Positions 24,671-33,211 of a stretch of DNA of 64,000 nt are shown here, in pieces. Position 1 is the first letter of the stretch. Each line of letters starts with the position of its first letter. Both the position numbers and the translations under genes were made by a program. This stretch comes from Planctomycetota bacterium (GTDB lineage Bacteria > Planctomycetota > Phycisphaerae > Phycisphaerales > SM1A02), in the NCBI GenBank assembly GCA_024226535.1, contig JAAELP010000021.1, positions 1-64,000 of the forward strand. The letters are read 5' to 3'. Under the pieces are notes generated by a model. It was not told where the DNA came from. It ran no database searches and was given only the letters and a program-made list of their open reading frames with translations.

Positions 24671-27610
24671 TCAGCCCCCGGGCCCCCGGGGGCTTTTGTT
24701 CGAGAGCGCCGGAACGGGCACCGTGCTCGTGTCCTTCCGGACTTCCTTGTTCCTGATCGCCGAGAGGATCTTCTCCGGCGTGATCGGGAGATCGGTGATC
24801 CAGACCCCGGTGGCGTTGGCGATCGCGTGGGCGACGGCGCCGAGCACGGGCAGGGTCGAGCCTTCGCCGATCTCCTTGGCGCCGAACGGGCCGCGCGGCT
24901 CGTAGGAGTCGACGATGCCGCTGAAGATCTCCGGGGCGTCCTTGATCGTCATCATCAGGTAGCCGTGCAGATCGGGGTTGAGCAGTTGTCCGCGCTCGTC
25001 GAACTGCACGTCCTCCATGATCGTCTCGCTGGCGCCCATGACGACGGCGCCCTCGACTTGTCCGTGGACGGCCCTGGGGTTGATCGCCGTGCCGCAGTCG
25101 TGGTAGTCCGTGAAGCGGTCGAGGGTGACCTTCCCCGTCTCGAGATCCACCGTGACCTCGCACACGGCGCTGCCGAACGAGTAGGCCGGACTGGTCCCGA
25201 CCGTCGCTCCCTTGTAGTCACCGCCGAGGCCCTCGGGGGGCTTGTAGCAGCCGGTTCCCACGAGCGGTCCCCGGTCGTTGAAGTACTGCCGCGCGACTTC
25301 CTCCCAGGGCACGCAACGCGACGCATCGCCGCGGACGTGTATCACGGCGTCGCGGGCCTCGATCTCCGACTCATCGCATCCGAGAAGCGCCGCTGCGTAG
25401 GGTTTCATCCGCTCGACCACCGCGCTCGCGGCCCGCGAGACGGCGTGACCGCCCATCAGCGTCACCCGCGACGAGTAGGACCCGAGGTCGATCGGCGAGA
25501 TGTCGCTGTCCTCGCTGCGCATCCTGATCCGCGACGGCGGGATACCCAGGGACTCGGCGCACATCTGCACGAGCACGGTGTCGCTGCCCTGGCCGATCTC
25601 CGCGGCGCCGATCATCAGGACCGCGGCCATGCCGTCCTCGGTGATCTTCACCACCGCGTTGGCGTGCGGAAAGATCGACTTCTTCTGGAACGGCTCCCGC
25701 GGCTTCTCGTGCGAGAGCTGGACCTGGCCGCGGTAGATGCAGTACCCCGCGCCGGAGACGAAACCGCCGCAGCCGATGCCGATGCCCTTGCCGGCGGGGA
25801 GCCTGCCGTACTTGTCGCTCCAGCCGGACTTCTCCTTGACCGCCTTCAGCGTCGCCCGGTACTCGCAGCTGCCGATGTCGAGGTCGTTGATCGTGATCGT
25901 CTCCGGATCCATCGCGTTGCGCTCGCGGATCTCGACGGGATCGATGCCCAGTTCGTCGGCGACCATCCCGAGCAGGCACTCGAAGGCGAACCGCGGCTGG
26001 GGAACACCATGGCCGCGCATCGCGCCGCACGCCGGCTTGTTCGTCATGACCCGGTAGCCGTCGTACTGGTACGCGGGCAGGTGGTAGAGCGTCGGGATCA
26101 TGCTGCCGGCGTAGTACGCGGTGGCCACGCCGAAGCTCGAGTAGGCGCCGCCGTCGAGGTAGATCTCGCTCTTGAACGCCTTGATCTTCCCCTCGCGATC
26201 GACACCCAGCTTGAACTTCATGTGCTGCTTGTGGCGGCCGCGGCCGTATCGGAACATCTCCGCCCGCGAGTAGACCATCTTGACCGGTCGTCCGATCTCT
26301 CGGCTCAGGAGCGCCGAGCAGATGTCCAGCGGCGTCGTCGCCGCCTTGCCTCCGAAGCCGCCGCCCACCGCCGGGCGGATGACGCGGACGCGGCCCAGCG
26401 GAATGTGCAGGACGTGCGCCATCATGTACTGGACGTAATGTGGCACCTGTGTCGACGTGTACAGCACGAGTGTGCCGTCGGCATCCTCCAGCCCATCTCC
26501 GGTCCGCTCCCAGGTCGCGATCGACGCGTGGGGCTCCATGGGGCATTGGTAGATGTGGTTGCCGGTGAAGGTCTCCTCGCGAACGAGATACGACTCGGCG
26601 AACCCGGCGTCGACGTCGCCGAACACCTGCTCGACATGCGTGTTGATGTTGCCTTCGAACCGATCGTGCACCATTGGTGCGCCGTCGGCCATGGCCTGCA
26701 TCGGATCGAGCACCGCGGGCAGCTCGTCGAACTCCACCTCGATGAGGGCCACGGCGTGTTCGGCGGTGCGTTCGTCCACGGCGGCCACCGCCGCGATCGG
26801 ATCGCCGACGTGGCGCACCTTGTCCTTGGCGAGGACGTCCTCGTCGTACCGGGCCGGAGAGACGCCGTGCTTCGTATCGGTGACGTCCTTCCCGGTCAGG
26901 ATGGCGAGCACGCCCGGCAGCGCGGCCGCCTTCGACGTGTCGATGCGGGTGATGACGCCGTGGGCGATCGGCGAGCCGAGCAGCTTGCCGTGAGCCATGT
27001 TCGGCAGGGAGATGTCGGCGGTGTACTGGGCGCGCCCCGTCACCTTGTCGACCGCGTCAACGCGTGGGATCGAGACACCCACCGTGCACGACTTCGTGCT
27101 CCTTGTGGACGCGTCGTCAGCGCGCCGCTTCTCGCATGTTCCGTCACTTCGGTAGTTGCCGCAGCGCTGCACGGCCCGCATGATCCCGGCGTAGCCGGTG
27201 CAGCGGCACATGTTCCCGGAGAGCGCCTCCTTGATCTCGTCGGGGGCCGGGTCGGGGTTGTCGCGGAGCAGCGCGGTGGCCGCGACGGTCATCCCCGGCG
27301 TGCAGAAGCCGCATTGGATCCCGCCCTCGTTCACGAACGACCTCTGCAGGCCGGTCAGCGCGCCGCCGGTGGCCAGGCCCTCGATCGTCGTGATCTGGCG
27401 GCCTTCCAGGGTTGCCGCGAGCTGCAGGCACGCGTTCACCGGCGTGCCGTCCACGAGGACCGTGCACGCGCCGCAGTCGCCCACGTCGCAGCCGCGTTTC
27501 GTTCCGGTGAGACGCAGGGTGTTGCGGAGCACGTCGAGCAGCGTCTCGAACGGATCGATCGCGATCGTGTGCGCCTGCCCGTTGACGATCAGGGTGTGAA
27601 CCGAGGTCAT
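24671..27610 (-). CDS. Molybdenum hydroxylase: fused 2Fe-2S and Mo-cofactor subunits (4-hydroxybenzoyl-CoA reductase-like)
   Basis: This 979-residue protein joins two subunits that are usually separate in the xanthine-dehydrogenase family. Residues 1-160 are the ferredoxin subunit: the plant-type cluster CDVGDCGAC...C and the second cluster CGFC...CRC (GNMCRCTGY). After a linker rich in Lys, Arg and Ser, residues 175-960 are the molybdenum subunit with GGGFGGKAATT, MRGHGVPQPRFAFE, AAEIGQGSDT and the late EIGEGS carrying the probable catalytic Glu. The FAD subunit is encoded next to it, with a 4-base overlap. Position in an aromatic locus suggests removal of a ring hydroxyl from 4-hydroxybenzoyl-CoA, which would feed benzoyl-CoA reductase. 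Other hydroxylation or dehydroxylation of an aromatic CoA ester is possible. Confidence 0.82.
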   Translation of the reverse strand: MTSVHTLIVNGQAHTIAIDPFETLLDVLRNTLRLTGTKRGCDVGDCGACTVLVDGTPVNACLQLAATLEGRQITTIEGLATGGALTGLQRSFVNEGGIQCGFCTPGMTVAATALLRDNPDPAPDEIKEALSGNMCRCTGYAGIMRAVQRCGNYRSDGTCEKRRADDASTRSTKSCTVGVSIPRVDAVDKVTGRAQYTADISLPNMAHGKLLGSPIAHGVITRIDTSKAAALPGVLAILTGKDVTDTKHGVSPARYDEDVLAKDKVRHVGDPIAAVAAVDERTAEHAVALIEVEFDELPAVLDPMQAMADGAPMVHDRFEGNINTHVEQVFGDVDAGFAESYLVREETFTGNHIYQCPMEPHASIATWERTGDGLEDADGTLVLYTSTQVPHYVQYMMAHVLHIPLGRVRVIRPAVGGGFGGKAATTPLDICSALLSREIGRPVKMVYSRAEMFRYGRGRHKQHMKFKLGVDREGKIKAFKSEIYLDGGAYSSFGVATAYYAGSMIPTLYHLPAYQYDGYRVMTNKPACGAMRGHGVPQPRFAFECLLGMVADELGIDPVEIRERNAMDPETITINDLDIGSCEYRATLKAVKEKSGWSDKYGRLPAGKGIGIGCGGFVSGAGYCIYRGQVQLSHEKPREPFQKKSIFPHANAVVKITEDGMAAVLMIGAAEIGQGSDTVLVQMCAESLGIPPSRIRMRSEDSDISPIDLGSYSSRVTLMGGHAVSRAASAVVERMKPYAAALLGCDESEIEARDAVIHVRGDASRCVPWEEVARQYFNDRGPLVGTGCYKPPEGLGGDYKGATVGTSPAYSFGSAVCEVTVDLETGKVTLDRFTDYHDCGTAINPRAVHGQVEGAVVMGASETIMEDVQFDERGQLLNPDLHGYLMMTIKDAPEIFSGIVDSYEPRGPFGAKEIGEGSTLPVLGAVAHAIANATGVWITDLPITPEKILSAIRNKEVRKDTSTVPVPALSNKSPRGPGG
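24674..24700 (+). terminator. Rho-independent terminator of the crystallin-like gene
   Basis: An 8-bp GC stem (GCCCCCGG / CCGGGGGC, loop of four) spans 24674-24693 and is followed by TTTTGTT. It lies 45 bases after the plus-strand stop and overlaps the last codons of the convergent Mo-hydroxylase gene, where it encodes the unusual Gly/Pro tail SPRGPGG. Confidence 0.8.
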
Positions 27611-28485
27611 GAGTGCGCGCTCTCAATCCGGTGGGCAGCCTTCTGAAGGGCTCGTTTCGCGAGGACCCCGCACAGCTCTCGGCGGAACCGGGCCGAGCCG
27701 CGAATGTCGCTGATCGGGTCCGCCGCCCTCATGGCGGCCTCGGCGGCGTCGGCGCACGCCGCCGCGTCGAGCCGACGCCCGATCAGCCCGGCGGCGGCCT
27801 CGTCCACCCGCATCGGGATCGGGGCCACGGCGCCCATCGACAGGCAGGCCTCCCGGATCGTGCCGGAGTCGTCGAGCACGAGGCTCGCCGCCACCGAGGC
27901 GACCGCGATCGAGTTGCCCTCGCGGAGGGCGAACCTCGCGTACGCCGCGCCGAACCGGGCCGGGGGGACGGGCACGGTGATGCGCACCAGGATCTCGTCG
28001 TCGTCGGCCAGCGTGCAGCGCGGCCCGGTGAAGAAGTCGGCGAGCGGCACGTCGCGGACGCCGGCCGGCGAGAAGAGACCGACCCGCCCGTTCATGACGG
28101 TCAGGATGGGGGGAAGATCCGCGCAGGGGACGGCACTGGCGAGATTGCCGCCGACGGTGGCGACGTTGCGGATGTGGGGGGCTGCCATCCTGCTCGTCGC
28201 ATCCTTGATCGCCGCGAACGCGCCGGGCAGCGGCGCATCGTTCAGCTCGGTGAGCGTCGCGAGCGAGCCGATGGCGAGGCCGGCCTCGGTCACCTCGATC
28301 GATCGCATCCCGCTGATGCGGTTGACGGAGATGAGATGCCGGGCCGCGACGCGAGCCACCTTGAGATCGACGAGGAGATCGGTGCCCCCGGCGAGGTAGC
28401 GTGCCGCGGGCGCGTGCCGCCGCATCAGCCCGGCGGCGTCCTCGAGTGTCTCGGGCTGGTGCAGTTCGAGGTCGGGGAGGTACAC
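27607..28485 (-). CDS. FAD-binding subunit of the molybdenum hydroxylase
   Basis: This 292-residue protein is of the CoxM/HcrB type. It has the FAD motifs AGGTDLLVDLK and TVGGNLASAVPCADLPP, and it ends with the usual CO-dehydrogenase flavoprotein C-terminal domain (FALREGNSIAVASVAASL). The HcrB of Thauera carries an inserted loop of about 40 residues that binds an extra 4Fe-4S cluster; no such insert with cysteines is seen here. The enzyme may therefore differ from classical 4-hydroxybenzoyl-CoA reductase. The GTG at 28485 is chosen because GAAGGA lies just upstream and YLPDLELHQPETLEDA begins the domain; the longer frame to 28620 overlaps the TetR gene and is rejected. Confidence 0.82.
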   Translation of the reverse strand: MYLPDLELHQPETLEDAAGLMRRHAPAARYLAGGTDLLVDLKVARVAARHLISVNRISGMRSIEVTEAGLAIGSLATLTELNDAPLPGAFAAIKDATSRMAAPHIRNVATVGGNLASAVPCADLPPILTVMNGRVGLFSPAGVRDVPLADFFTGPRCTLADDDEILVRITVPVPPARFGAAYARFALREGNSIAVASVAASLVLDDSGTIREACLSMGAVAPIPMRVDEAAAGLIGRRLDAAACADAAEAAMRAADPISDIRGSARFRRELCGVLAKRALQKAAHRIESAHS

Positions 28486-28507
28486 GGCGAGGATTCCTTC
28501 GCGACGG

Positions 28508-29188
28508 TCAGGCGCCGGGCTCGGCCGGGGCGGCGGCTTCGGCCGCCAGCGCCGGACTGAGGCCGGACAGGAACTGGTTCGTGATCTGGGTCGCGACGGT
28601 CCGCGACGATCCGTCGCCATCGGGGCTGTACCAGCGGTAGAGCCAGTTCAGGGTGCCGAAGAGCGCCATGGTGGCGACGTGGAGGTTCACAGGCCAAGCC
28701 GGTGGGTTGAGTTGCACGACGTTCTCGATGATCTCGCGAGAGACCGCGTAGTACTCGCGCCGGATCGCGCGGGTCTCCTCGTACGCCTCGCCGCCGAGCG
28801 AATCGAGTTCGTGCGAGCAGACCTTCAACTCGGCCATGTGCGCGGCGAAGTACGAGACGTGCTCGTGGATCATCACCCGCAGGCGTTCGACGGGGTCCTC
28901 GATGCCGTGGAGCTTCTCGCGAAGGTTGGTCAGGAGCGAGCTGAAGACCCTGAACTGCATCACGAACAGGATCTGCTCCTTGCTCTCGTAGTAGTGGTAC
29001 AGCCCGGCGAGGCTCAGGTCGGCGGCGCGGGCGATGGCCCGCATCGAGGCCTTCTCGTATCCCACCTGGGCGAAGACGTGCGTGGCGGCCCCGAGGATGT
29101 GGTTTCGCCGGCTCTCGAACTTCCCGCGGCCGCTGGGGGCCGAAGGCTCTTCAGAATCGAACGCTTGATCGGTTTTTCGCCAGTCCAT
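28508..29188 (-). CDS. TetR-family regulator of the aromatic locus
   Basis: This 226-residue protein has a TetR helix-turn-helix at residues 25-70 (RRNHILGAATHVFAQVGYEK, then LAGLYHYYESKEQILF) and a KstR2-like ligand domain. It is the first gene of the minus-strand unit that includes the molybdenum hydroxylase, and it faces the large plus-strand operon across 228 bases containing a perfect 14-bp palindrome. A repressor released by an aromatic or alicyclic CoA ester would fit, as for other KstR2- and PaaR-like proteins. Known benzoyl-CoA operons use other regulators (BzdR in Azoarcus, for example). The ATG at 29188 is used; a TTG at 29224 would add 12 residues. Confidence 0.82.
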   Translation of the reverse strand: MDWRKTDQAFDSEEPSAPSGRGKFESRRNHILGAATHVFAQVGYEKASMRAIARAADLSLAGLYHYYESKEQILFVMQFRVFSSLLTNLREKLHGIEDPVERLRVMIHEHVSYFAAHMAELKVCSHELDSLGGEAYEETRAIRREYYAVSREIIENVVQLNPPAWPVNLHVATMALFGTLNWLYRWYSPDGDGSSRTVATQITNQFLSGLSPALAAEAAAPAEPGA

Positions 29189-29337
29189 GAGCGGTCCCGG
29201 GTGAGGGCTCCTGGGGGCGTGCAAAAAGGCTCTCAGAACCCACTATGCCCACTTCCTGCGGTCGAGTCAAGGGCGAGGGGCGATCCGGGCTTGGTTGACA
29301 GCCGGGCGGGGGGCGCTGATAATCTCCAGATAAGCCG

Positions 29338-29351
29338 AACGAACGTTCGTT
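29338..29351. promoter_or_regulatory. Palindromic operator, probable TetR site
   Basis: AACGAACGTTCGTT is a perfect 14-bp palindrome. One base further out on each side is mismatched and the next two pairs (CC/GG) match again. It lies midway between the divergent TetR gene and the bamA-type gene, 66 bases before the latter's ATG. Size and symmetry fit a TetR dimer. A possible -35/-10 for the plus-strand operon overlaps this area (TTGACA at 29295-29300 and GATAAT at 29318-29323, 17-bp spacer). That would put the operator just downstream of the -10, a repressing position. Confidence 0.65.
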
Positions 29352-29416
29352 TGGCCTCGCGCTGTCTCGGGCGCGTTTTCCGGCCCCCGGGGCCACTTCC
29401 CGACGGAGTGCCCGTG

Positions 29417-30565
29417 ATGAACCCGACACCGAGCCTGTTCCCGCCTCGTGACCCCGCCTCGTTCGGCTTCGAGGAGGTCGACTACCGGAAGGACGGCTGG
29501 GTCGCTCGCATCGCGATCAACAGGCCGCACAACTTCAACGCGTACAGCACGCCGGCCCTGCATGAGCTGGCCACCGCCTTCGAGGATGCATCGTGGGACG
29601 ACAACGTCGCGGTGGTGGTGTTCACGAGCGCCGGCGATCGCGCCTTCTGCACCGGTGGCGACGTCAAGGAGTACCAGTCCTGCTACACCCAGCGGCCGCG
29701 TGACTACTGGAAGTACATGTGCCGCTTCAAGGCGTACATCGAGTCGATCATGAACTGCTCCAAGCCGGTCATCGCCCGCCTCAACGGCATGGCGGTCGGC
29801 GGCGGAAACGAGAGCCAACTCGCCTGCGACCTCGGCGTCATGGGCGAGCACGCCTTCATCGCCCAGGTCGGCACCGGCGTCGGCTCGGTGGCCTGCGGCG
29901 GATCGACCCAGTGGCTGCCCGTGACGGTCGGCGATCGAACCGCCCGGGGCATCCTCTTCCTGAATCAGCGCTACCAGGCGTTCACGAGCCTCTCGATGGG
30001 CCTCGTGAACGCGGTGGTGCCCACCGTCAAGGGGCCCGATGGCGAGTACGTCACACAGTTCACCGACGAGCGGACGTTCCTCGCCGACTGGAACACCGAT
30101 CCGTGGGACGCGCCGTTCCAGCGGCGTGCCACGCCGACCGAGATCAAGAAGGCGGCGAAGGGGAAGGACGGGTACTCGATCGACCTCTCCCGGCTCGACG
30201 AGGTCATCGCCGATCTCTGCGACCAGATCGTGAACAAGTTCTTCGAGTGCACGCGCTACACGAAGGCGCAGGTCAACTACTGGAAGGAATCTTCGTGGCA
30301 CGGGACCGTCGGGCACGCCCGTGACTGGCTGTCCACGCACTACACGAGCCTCGAGCCGTACGAGGGCATGACGGCCTTCGTCGAGAAGCGGAAGGCCGAC
30401 TACGTGGGCATGCGCGAACGCGCCGCGGATCCGAACGGATCCAGCGAGTTCCTGTGGGGGCCCTACGCGAATGAATGTTCAGAATGCGGCGCCAAGGGGC
30501 TGCCGTCCCACTTCGAGCATTGCGGCAAATGCGGCGCGGCGCTGGCCGCCGTCGTCGCCACCTGA
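29417..30565 (+). CDS. bamA: 6-oxocyclohex-1-ene-1-carbonyl-CoA hydrolase
   Basis: This 382-residue crotonase-family enzyme opens the ring after benzoyl-CoA reduction, giving 3-hydroxypimeloyl-CoA. It is long for a crotonase, as BamA/Oah proteins are. Visible motifs are INRPHNFNAYSTPALHELA, FCTGGDVKEYQSCYTQRPRD (oxyanion hole region), LNGMAVGGGNESQLACDLG and GTGVGSVACGGSTQWLP. The C-terminus ends with CSECGAKGLPSHFEHCGKCG, a CxxC-x11-CxxC zinc-ribbon pattern. The ATG at 29417 follows GGAG. It is the first gene of the plus-strand operon and is followed 24 bases later by an SDR. BamA is the most used marker of anaerobic aromatic degradation. Confidence 0.95.
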   Translation: MNPTPSLFPPRDPASFGFEEVDYRKDGWVARIAINRPHNFNAYSTPALHELATAFEDASWDDNVAVVVFTSAGDRAFCTGGDVKEYQSCYTQRPRDYWKYMCRFKAYIESIMNCSKPVIARLNGMAVGGGNESQLACDLGVMGEHAFIAQVGTGVGSVACGGSTQWLPVTVGDRTARGILFLNQRYQAFTSLSMGLVNAVVPTVKGPDGEYVTQFTDERTFLADWNTDPWDAPFQRRATPTEIKKAAKGKDGYSIDLSRLDEVIADLCDQIVNKFFECTRYTKAQVNYWKESSWHGTVGHARDWLSTHYTSLEPYEGMTAFVEKRKADYVGMRERAADPNGSSEFLWGPYANECSECGAKGLPSHFEHCGKCGAALAAVVAT

Positions 30566-30589
30566 CGCGCAACCGGCAGCGGACCGTAC

Positions 30590-31351
30590 ATGAACAACGC
30601 CTCGCGACGAGCACTGGTGACGGGGGGGTCGAGCGGTATCGGCCGCTGCGTGGCCGAAACGCTCGCCCGTGACGGCTGCGACGTCGGCATCTTCTATCTC
30701 GGCGAGCCGGAGGACGCGACCGAGGTCGTCGAGCGGATCGAGTCGTGCGGCCGCCGGAGCTGGGTCCGCATCGGCGACGTGTCGGACTCGCGGCAGGCAG
30801 CCGACGCCGTCGAGACGTTCGTTCGGGAGATGGGCTCCCTCGAGGTGCTGGTCAACAACGCCGGCATCTTCCGCGACCAGGTGATCTGGAAGATGACCGA
30901 CGAGCAGTGGCGCGAGGTCATCGAGGTCGACCTGACGGGCGTCTTCAACTTTTCGCGGGCCGCCGCTTCGATCTTCAAGCGGTGCAACGGCATGGGCGGC
31001 ATCGGCGCGGGCGCGATCGTCAACATCTCGAGCATCAACGGGCTTCGGGGCAAGTTCGGCCAGACGAACTACGCGGCGGCCAAGGCGGGCGTCATCGGGT
31101 TCACGAAGTCGCTGGCGAAGGAGCTCGCGCGGTATGGCGTGACCGTCAACGCCGTCGCACCGGGGATGATCGACACGCCGATCCTCGAGGCGATGCCGGC
31201 CGATGCCCTCGCGGAGGCGAGGGCGGAGATTCTCCTGGGACGGATCGGGACGGCCCGCGACGTCGCCGAGGCCGTGGCCTTCCTGTGCGGCGAGCACGCG
31301 AGTTTCATCACCGGCGAGGTTCTGAAGGTCGACGGCGGGCAGTACATCTGA
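30590..31351 (+). CDS. Short-chain dehydrogenase, FabG/3-hydroxyacyl-CoA type
   Basis: This 253-residue classical SDR has the cofactor motif TGGSSGIGR, the NNAG motif (LVNNAGIF), the catalytic Ser-Tyr-Lys (ISSINGLRG ... YAAAKAG) and the tail ITGEVLKVDGGQYI. It sits between the ring hydrolase and the dienoyl-CoA hydratase, so it probably oxidises a hydroxyacyl-CoA of the lower pathway, such as 3-hydroxypimeloyl-CoA. The 837-residue dehydrogenase/hydratase fusion later in the operon could do the same step, so the division of work is uncertain. No strong ribosome site is seen. Confidence 0.82.
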   Translation: MNNASRRALVTGGSSGIGRCVAETLARDGCDVGIFYLGEPEDATEVVERIESCGRRSWVRIGDVSDSRQAADAVETFVREMGSLEVLVNNAGIFRDQVIWKMTDEQWREVIEVDLTGVFNFSRAAASIFKRCNGMGGIGAGAIVNISSINGLRGKFGQTNYAAAKAGVIGFTKSLAKELARYGVTVNAVAPGMIDTPILEAMPADALAEARAEILLGRIGTARDVAEAVAFLCGEHASFITGEVLKVDGGQYI

Positions 31352-31365
31352 AAGGCGGACGCGCG

Positions 31366-32136
31366 ATGAGTCAGCTCGAGTACTTCACAGTCGTACGTTC
31401 CGGCGGCGTGGTCACGATCACGATGAACCTGCCGCCGCTGAACGTGCTCGACACTCCGATGATGGCGGAGTTCAACACGCTGCTGGAGCCGCTGGTCGCC
31501 GACGACGGTCTCGCGGCGATCGTGATCGCGGCGGAGGGCAAGGCGTTCAGCGCCGGCGTCGACGTGGCGGATCACTCCGCGGACAAGGTTGGCGAGATGA
31601 TCCGCCTCTTCCACGGCATCTTCCGGAAGCTGGCGATGAGCGATGCCCTGACGGTCGCGGCGGTCCAGGGCGCGGCGCTGGGAGGCGGATGCGAGCTTGC
31701 GTGCTTCTGCGACATCGTGCTCGCCTCCGAGAAGGCCAAGTTCGGCCAGCCGGAGGTGCAGGTGGGCGTGTTCCCGCCGGTGGCGGCGGCGGTCTTCCCG
31801 TCACGGATCGGCCTGCACAACGCGATCGAGCTCGTCGCGCTCGGAGCGACCATCCGCGCCGACGAAGCGCACCGCATCGGCCTGGTGAACCACGTCTACC
31901 CGGTGGACGAGTTCCCCCAACGCGTGGCGGAGTACGTGGACGGAATCCGCAAGCTGTCGCGGCCGGTAGTGCGTCTCGCCAAGAGGGCGACGACGAACGG
32001 TTCGCGCCGGCAGGTACTCGCCCACCTCGACATGGCGGAAGAACTCTATCTGAACGACCTGATGAGCCTGTCCGACGCTCACGAGGGCATCGCGGCCTTC
32101 ATGGAGAAGCGGGCCCCGGAATGGAGCCACGCCTGA
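31366..32136 (+). CDS. bamR: Cyclohexa-1,5-diene-1-carbonyl-CoA hydratase
   Basis: This 256-residue crotonase adds water to the diene made by benzoyl-CoA reductase, giving 6-hydroxycyclohex-1-ene-1-carbonyl-CoA. Motifs are MNLPPLNVLDTPMMAEF, FSAGVDVADHSADKV (the VxxH feature is typical of Dch/BamR/BzdW), GAALGGGCELACFCDI and FGQPEVQVGVFPPVAA. The ATG at 31366 is chosen because earlier in-frame codons lie inside the SDR gene. The flanking SDR and 6-hydroxycyclohexenoyl-CoA dehydrogenase genes agree with the Bzd W-X-Y gene group. Confidence 0.88.
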   Translation: MSQLEYFTVVRSGGVVTITMNLPPLNVLDTPMMAEFNTLLEPLVADDGLAAIVIAAEGKAFSAGVDVADHSADKVGEMIRLFHGIFRKLAMSDALTVAAVQGAALGGGCELACFCDIVLASEKAKFGQPEVQVGVFPPVAAAVFPSRIGLHNAIELVALGATIRADEAHRIGLVNHVYPVDEFPQRVAEYVDGIRKLSRPVVRLAKRATTNGSRRQVLAHLDMAEELYLNDLMSLSDAHEGIAAFMEKRAPEWSHA

Positions 32137-32165
32137 GGTCGGCGCACTTCCCGAAGGATTGACAG

Positions 32166-33191
32166 ATGAAAGCAGCAGTGTTTCACGGCGCCGACGCCGG
32201 CGGCCTGACGATCGAGGACATTCCCGTTCCACAGGTCGGCCCCGACCAGATCCTGGTCAAGGTGGCCGCGTGCGGCGCATGTCACACCGACCTCCACTAC
32301 ATCGAGCACGGGGTCCCCACGTTCAAGAAGCCGCCGATCGTCCTCGGACACGAGGCCTCCGGCATCGTCGAGGAAGTGGGAGTCGACGTCGACAACGTGA
32401 AGGTGGGGCAGCGGGTGCTGATACCCGCCGTGCTCACGTGCGGCAAGTGCCGGTTCTGCCGGATGGGCAAGGAGAACATCTGCAGCGACATGAAGATGCT
32501 CGGCAACCACTTCGACGGTGCCTACGCCGAGTATGTCGCCGTACCTTCCAAGGATGTTCTCGACCTGCCCGAGTCGATTCCGCTCGCCGAGGCCTCGATC
32601 ATCGCCGACGCGCTGTCGACGCCGTATCACGCCGTGAAGAACCGCGCCCGGGTGCGGCCCGGCGATACGGTCGCCGTCTTCGGTTGCGGCGGGGTCGGCA
32701 TCAACGCCGTCCAGCTTGCCGCGGCGGTCGGCGCCTACGTCATCGCGGTCGACATCAACGATCAGAAGCTCGAGTGGGCCAAGGAGCTCGGGGCGGCGGC
32801 GACGATCAACTCGCAGAACGTCGAGCGCGCCAGCAAGGCCATCAAGAAGCTGACCGGGGGCGGCGCCGACATCGCCATGGAGGTGATCGGCAATCCCCGC
32901 ACGATCGAGGAAGCCTTCGAGAGCGTGCGCGTCGGCGGCCGCCTCTGCGTCGTCGGCTACACGCACGAGGCGATCAGCATCGTCGCCGGAAAGATCATGT
33001 TCAAGGAGCTCGAGATCGTCGGCTCGCTCGGTTGCCCTCCCGGCGAGTACGTGCCGCTCATCCGCATGGTCGAGCTCGGCAAGATCGATGTCTCCCGACT
33101 CGTCACGCACCGCTTTGCCCTCGACGAGATCCAGGGCGCGTTCGACGTGATGAAGCAGGGCTTGTCGCTCCGCTCGATCGTCATCCCGTAA
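32166..33191 (+). CDS. bamQ: 6-hydroxycyclohex-1-ene-1-carbonyl-CoA dehydrogenase
   Basis: This 341-residue zinc alcohol dehydrogenase has the catalytic zinc region CGACHTDLHYIEHG and GHEASGIVEEVG, structural-zinc cysteines CGKCRFCRMGKENIC and the NAD motif VFGCGGVGINAVQ. Length and motifs match BamQ/Had/BzdX, which oxidises the 6-hydroxy product to 6-oxocyclohex-1-ene-1-carbonyl-CoA, the substrate of BamA. Its position 30 bases after the dienoyl-CoA hydratase fits the order of the reactions. Other acyclic alcohol substrates are less likely in this context. Confidence 0.9.
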   Translation: MKAAVFHGADAGGLTIEDIPVPQVGPDQILVKVAACGACHTDLHYIEHGVPTFKKPPIVLGHEASGIVEEVGVDVDNVKVGQRVLIPAVLTCGKCRFCRMGKENICSDMKMLGNHFDGAYAEYVAVPSKDVLDLPESIPLAEASIIADALSTPYHAVKNRARVRPGDTVAVFGCGGVGINAVQLAAAVGAYVIAVDINDQKLEWAKELGAAATINSQNVERASKAIKKLTGGGADIAMEVIGNPRTIEEAFESVRVGGRLCVVGYTHEAISIVAGKIMFKELEIVGSLGCPPGEYVPLIRMVELGKIDVSRLVTHRFALDEIQGAFDVMKQGLSLRSIVIP

Positions 33192-33211
33192 GCCCGAGGC
33201 CCTTTCCCCCG

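Noticed and set aside
24326-27646. 1106-codon plus-strand frame opposite the Mo-hydroxylase
   Set aside because: Shadow frame of the minus-strand gene, with His/Arg-rich translation and no domain.
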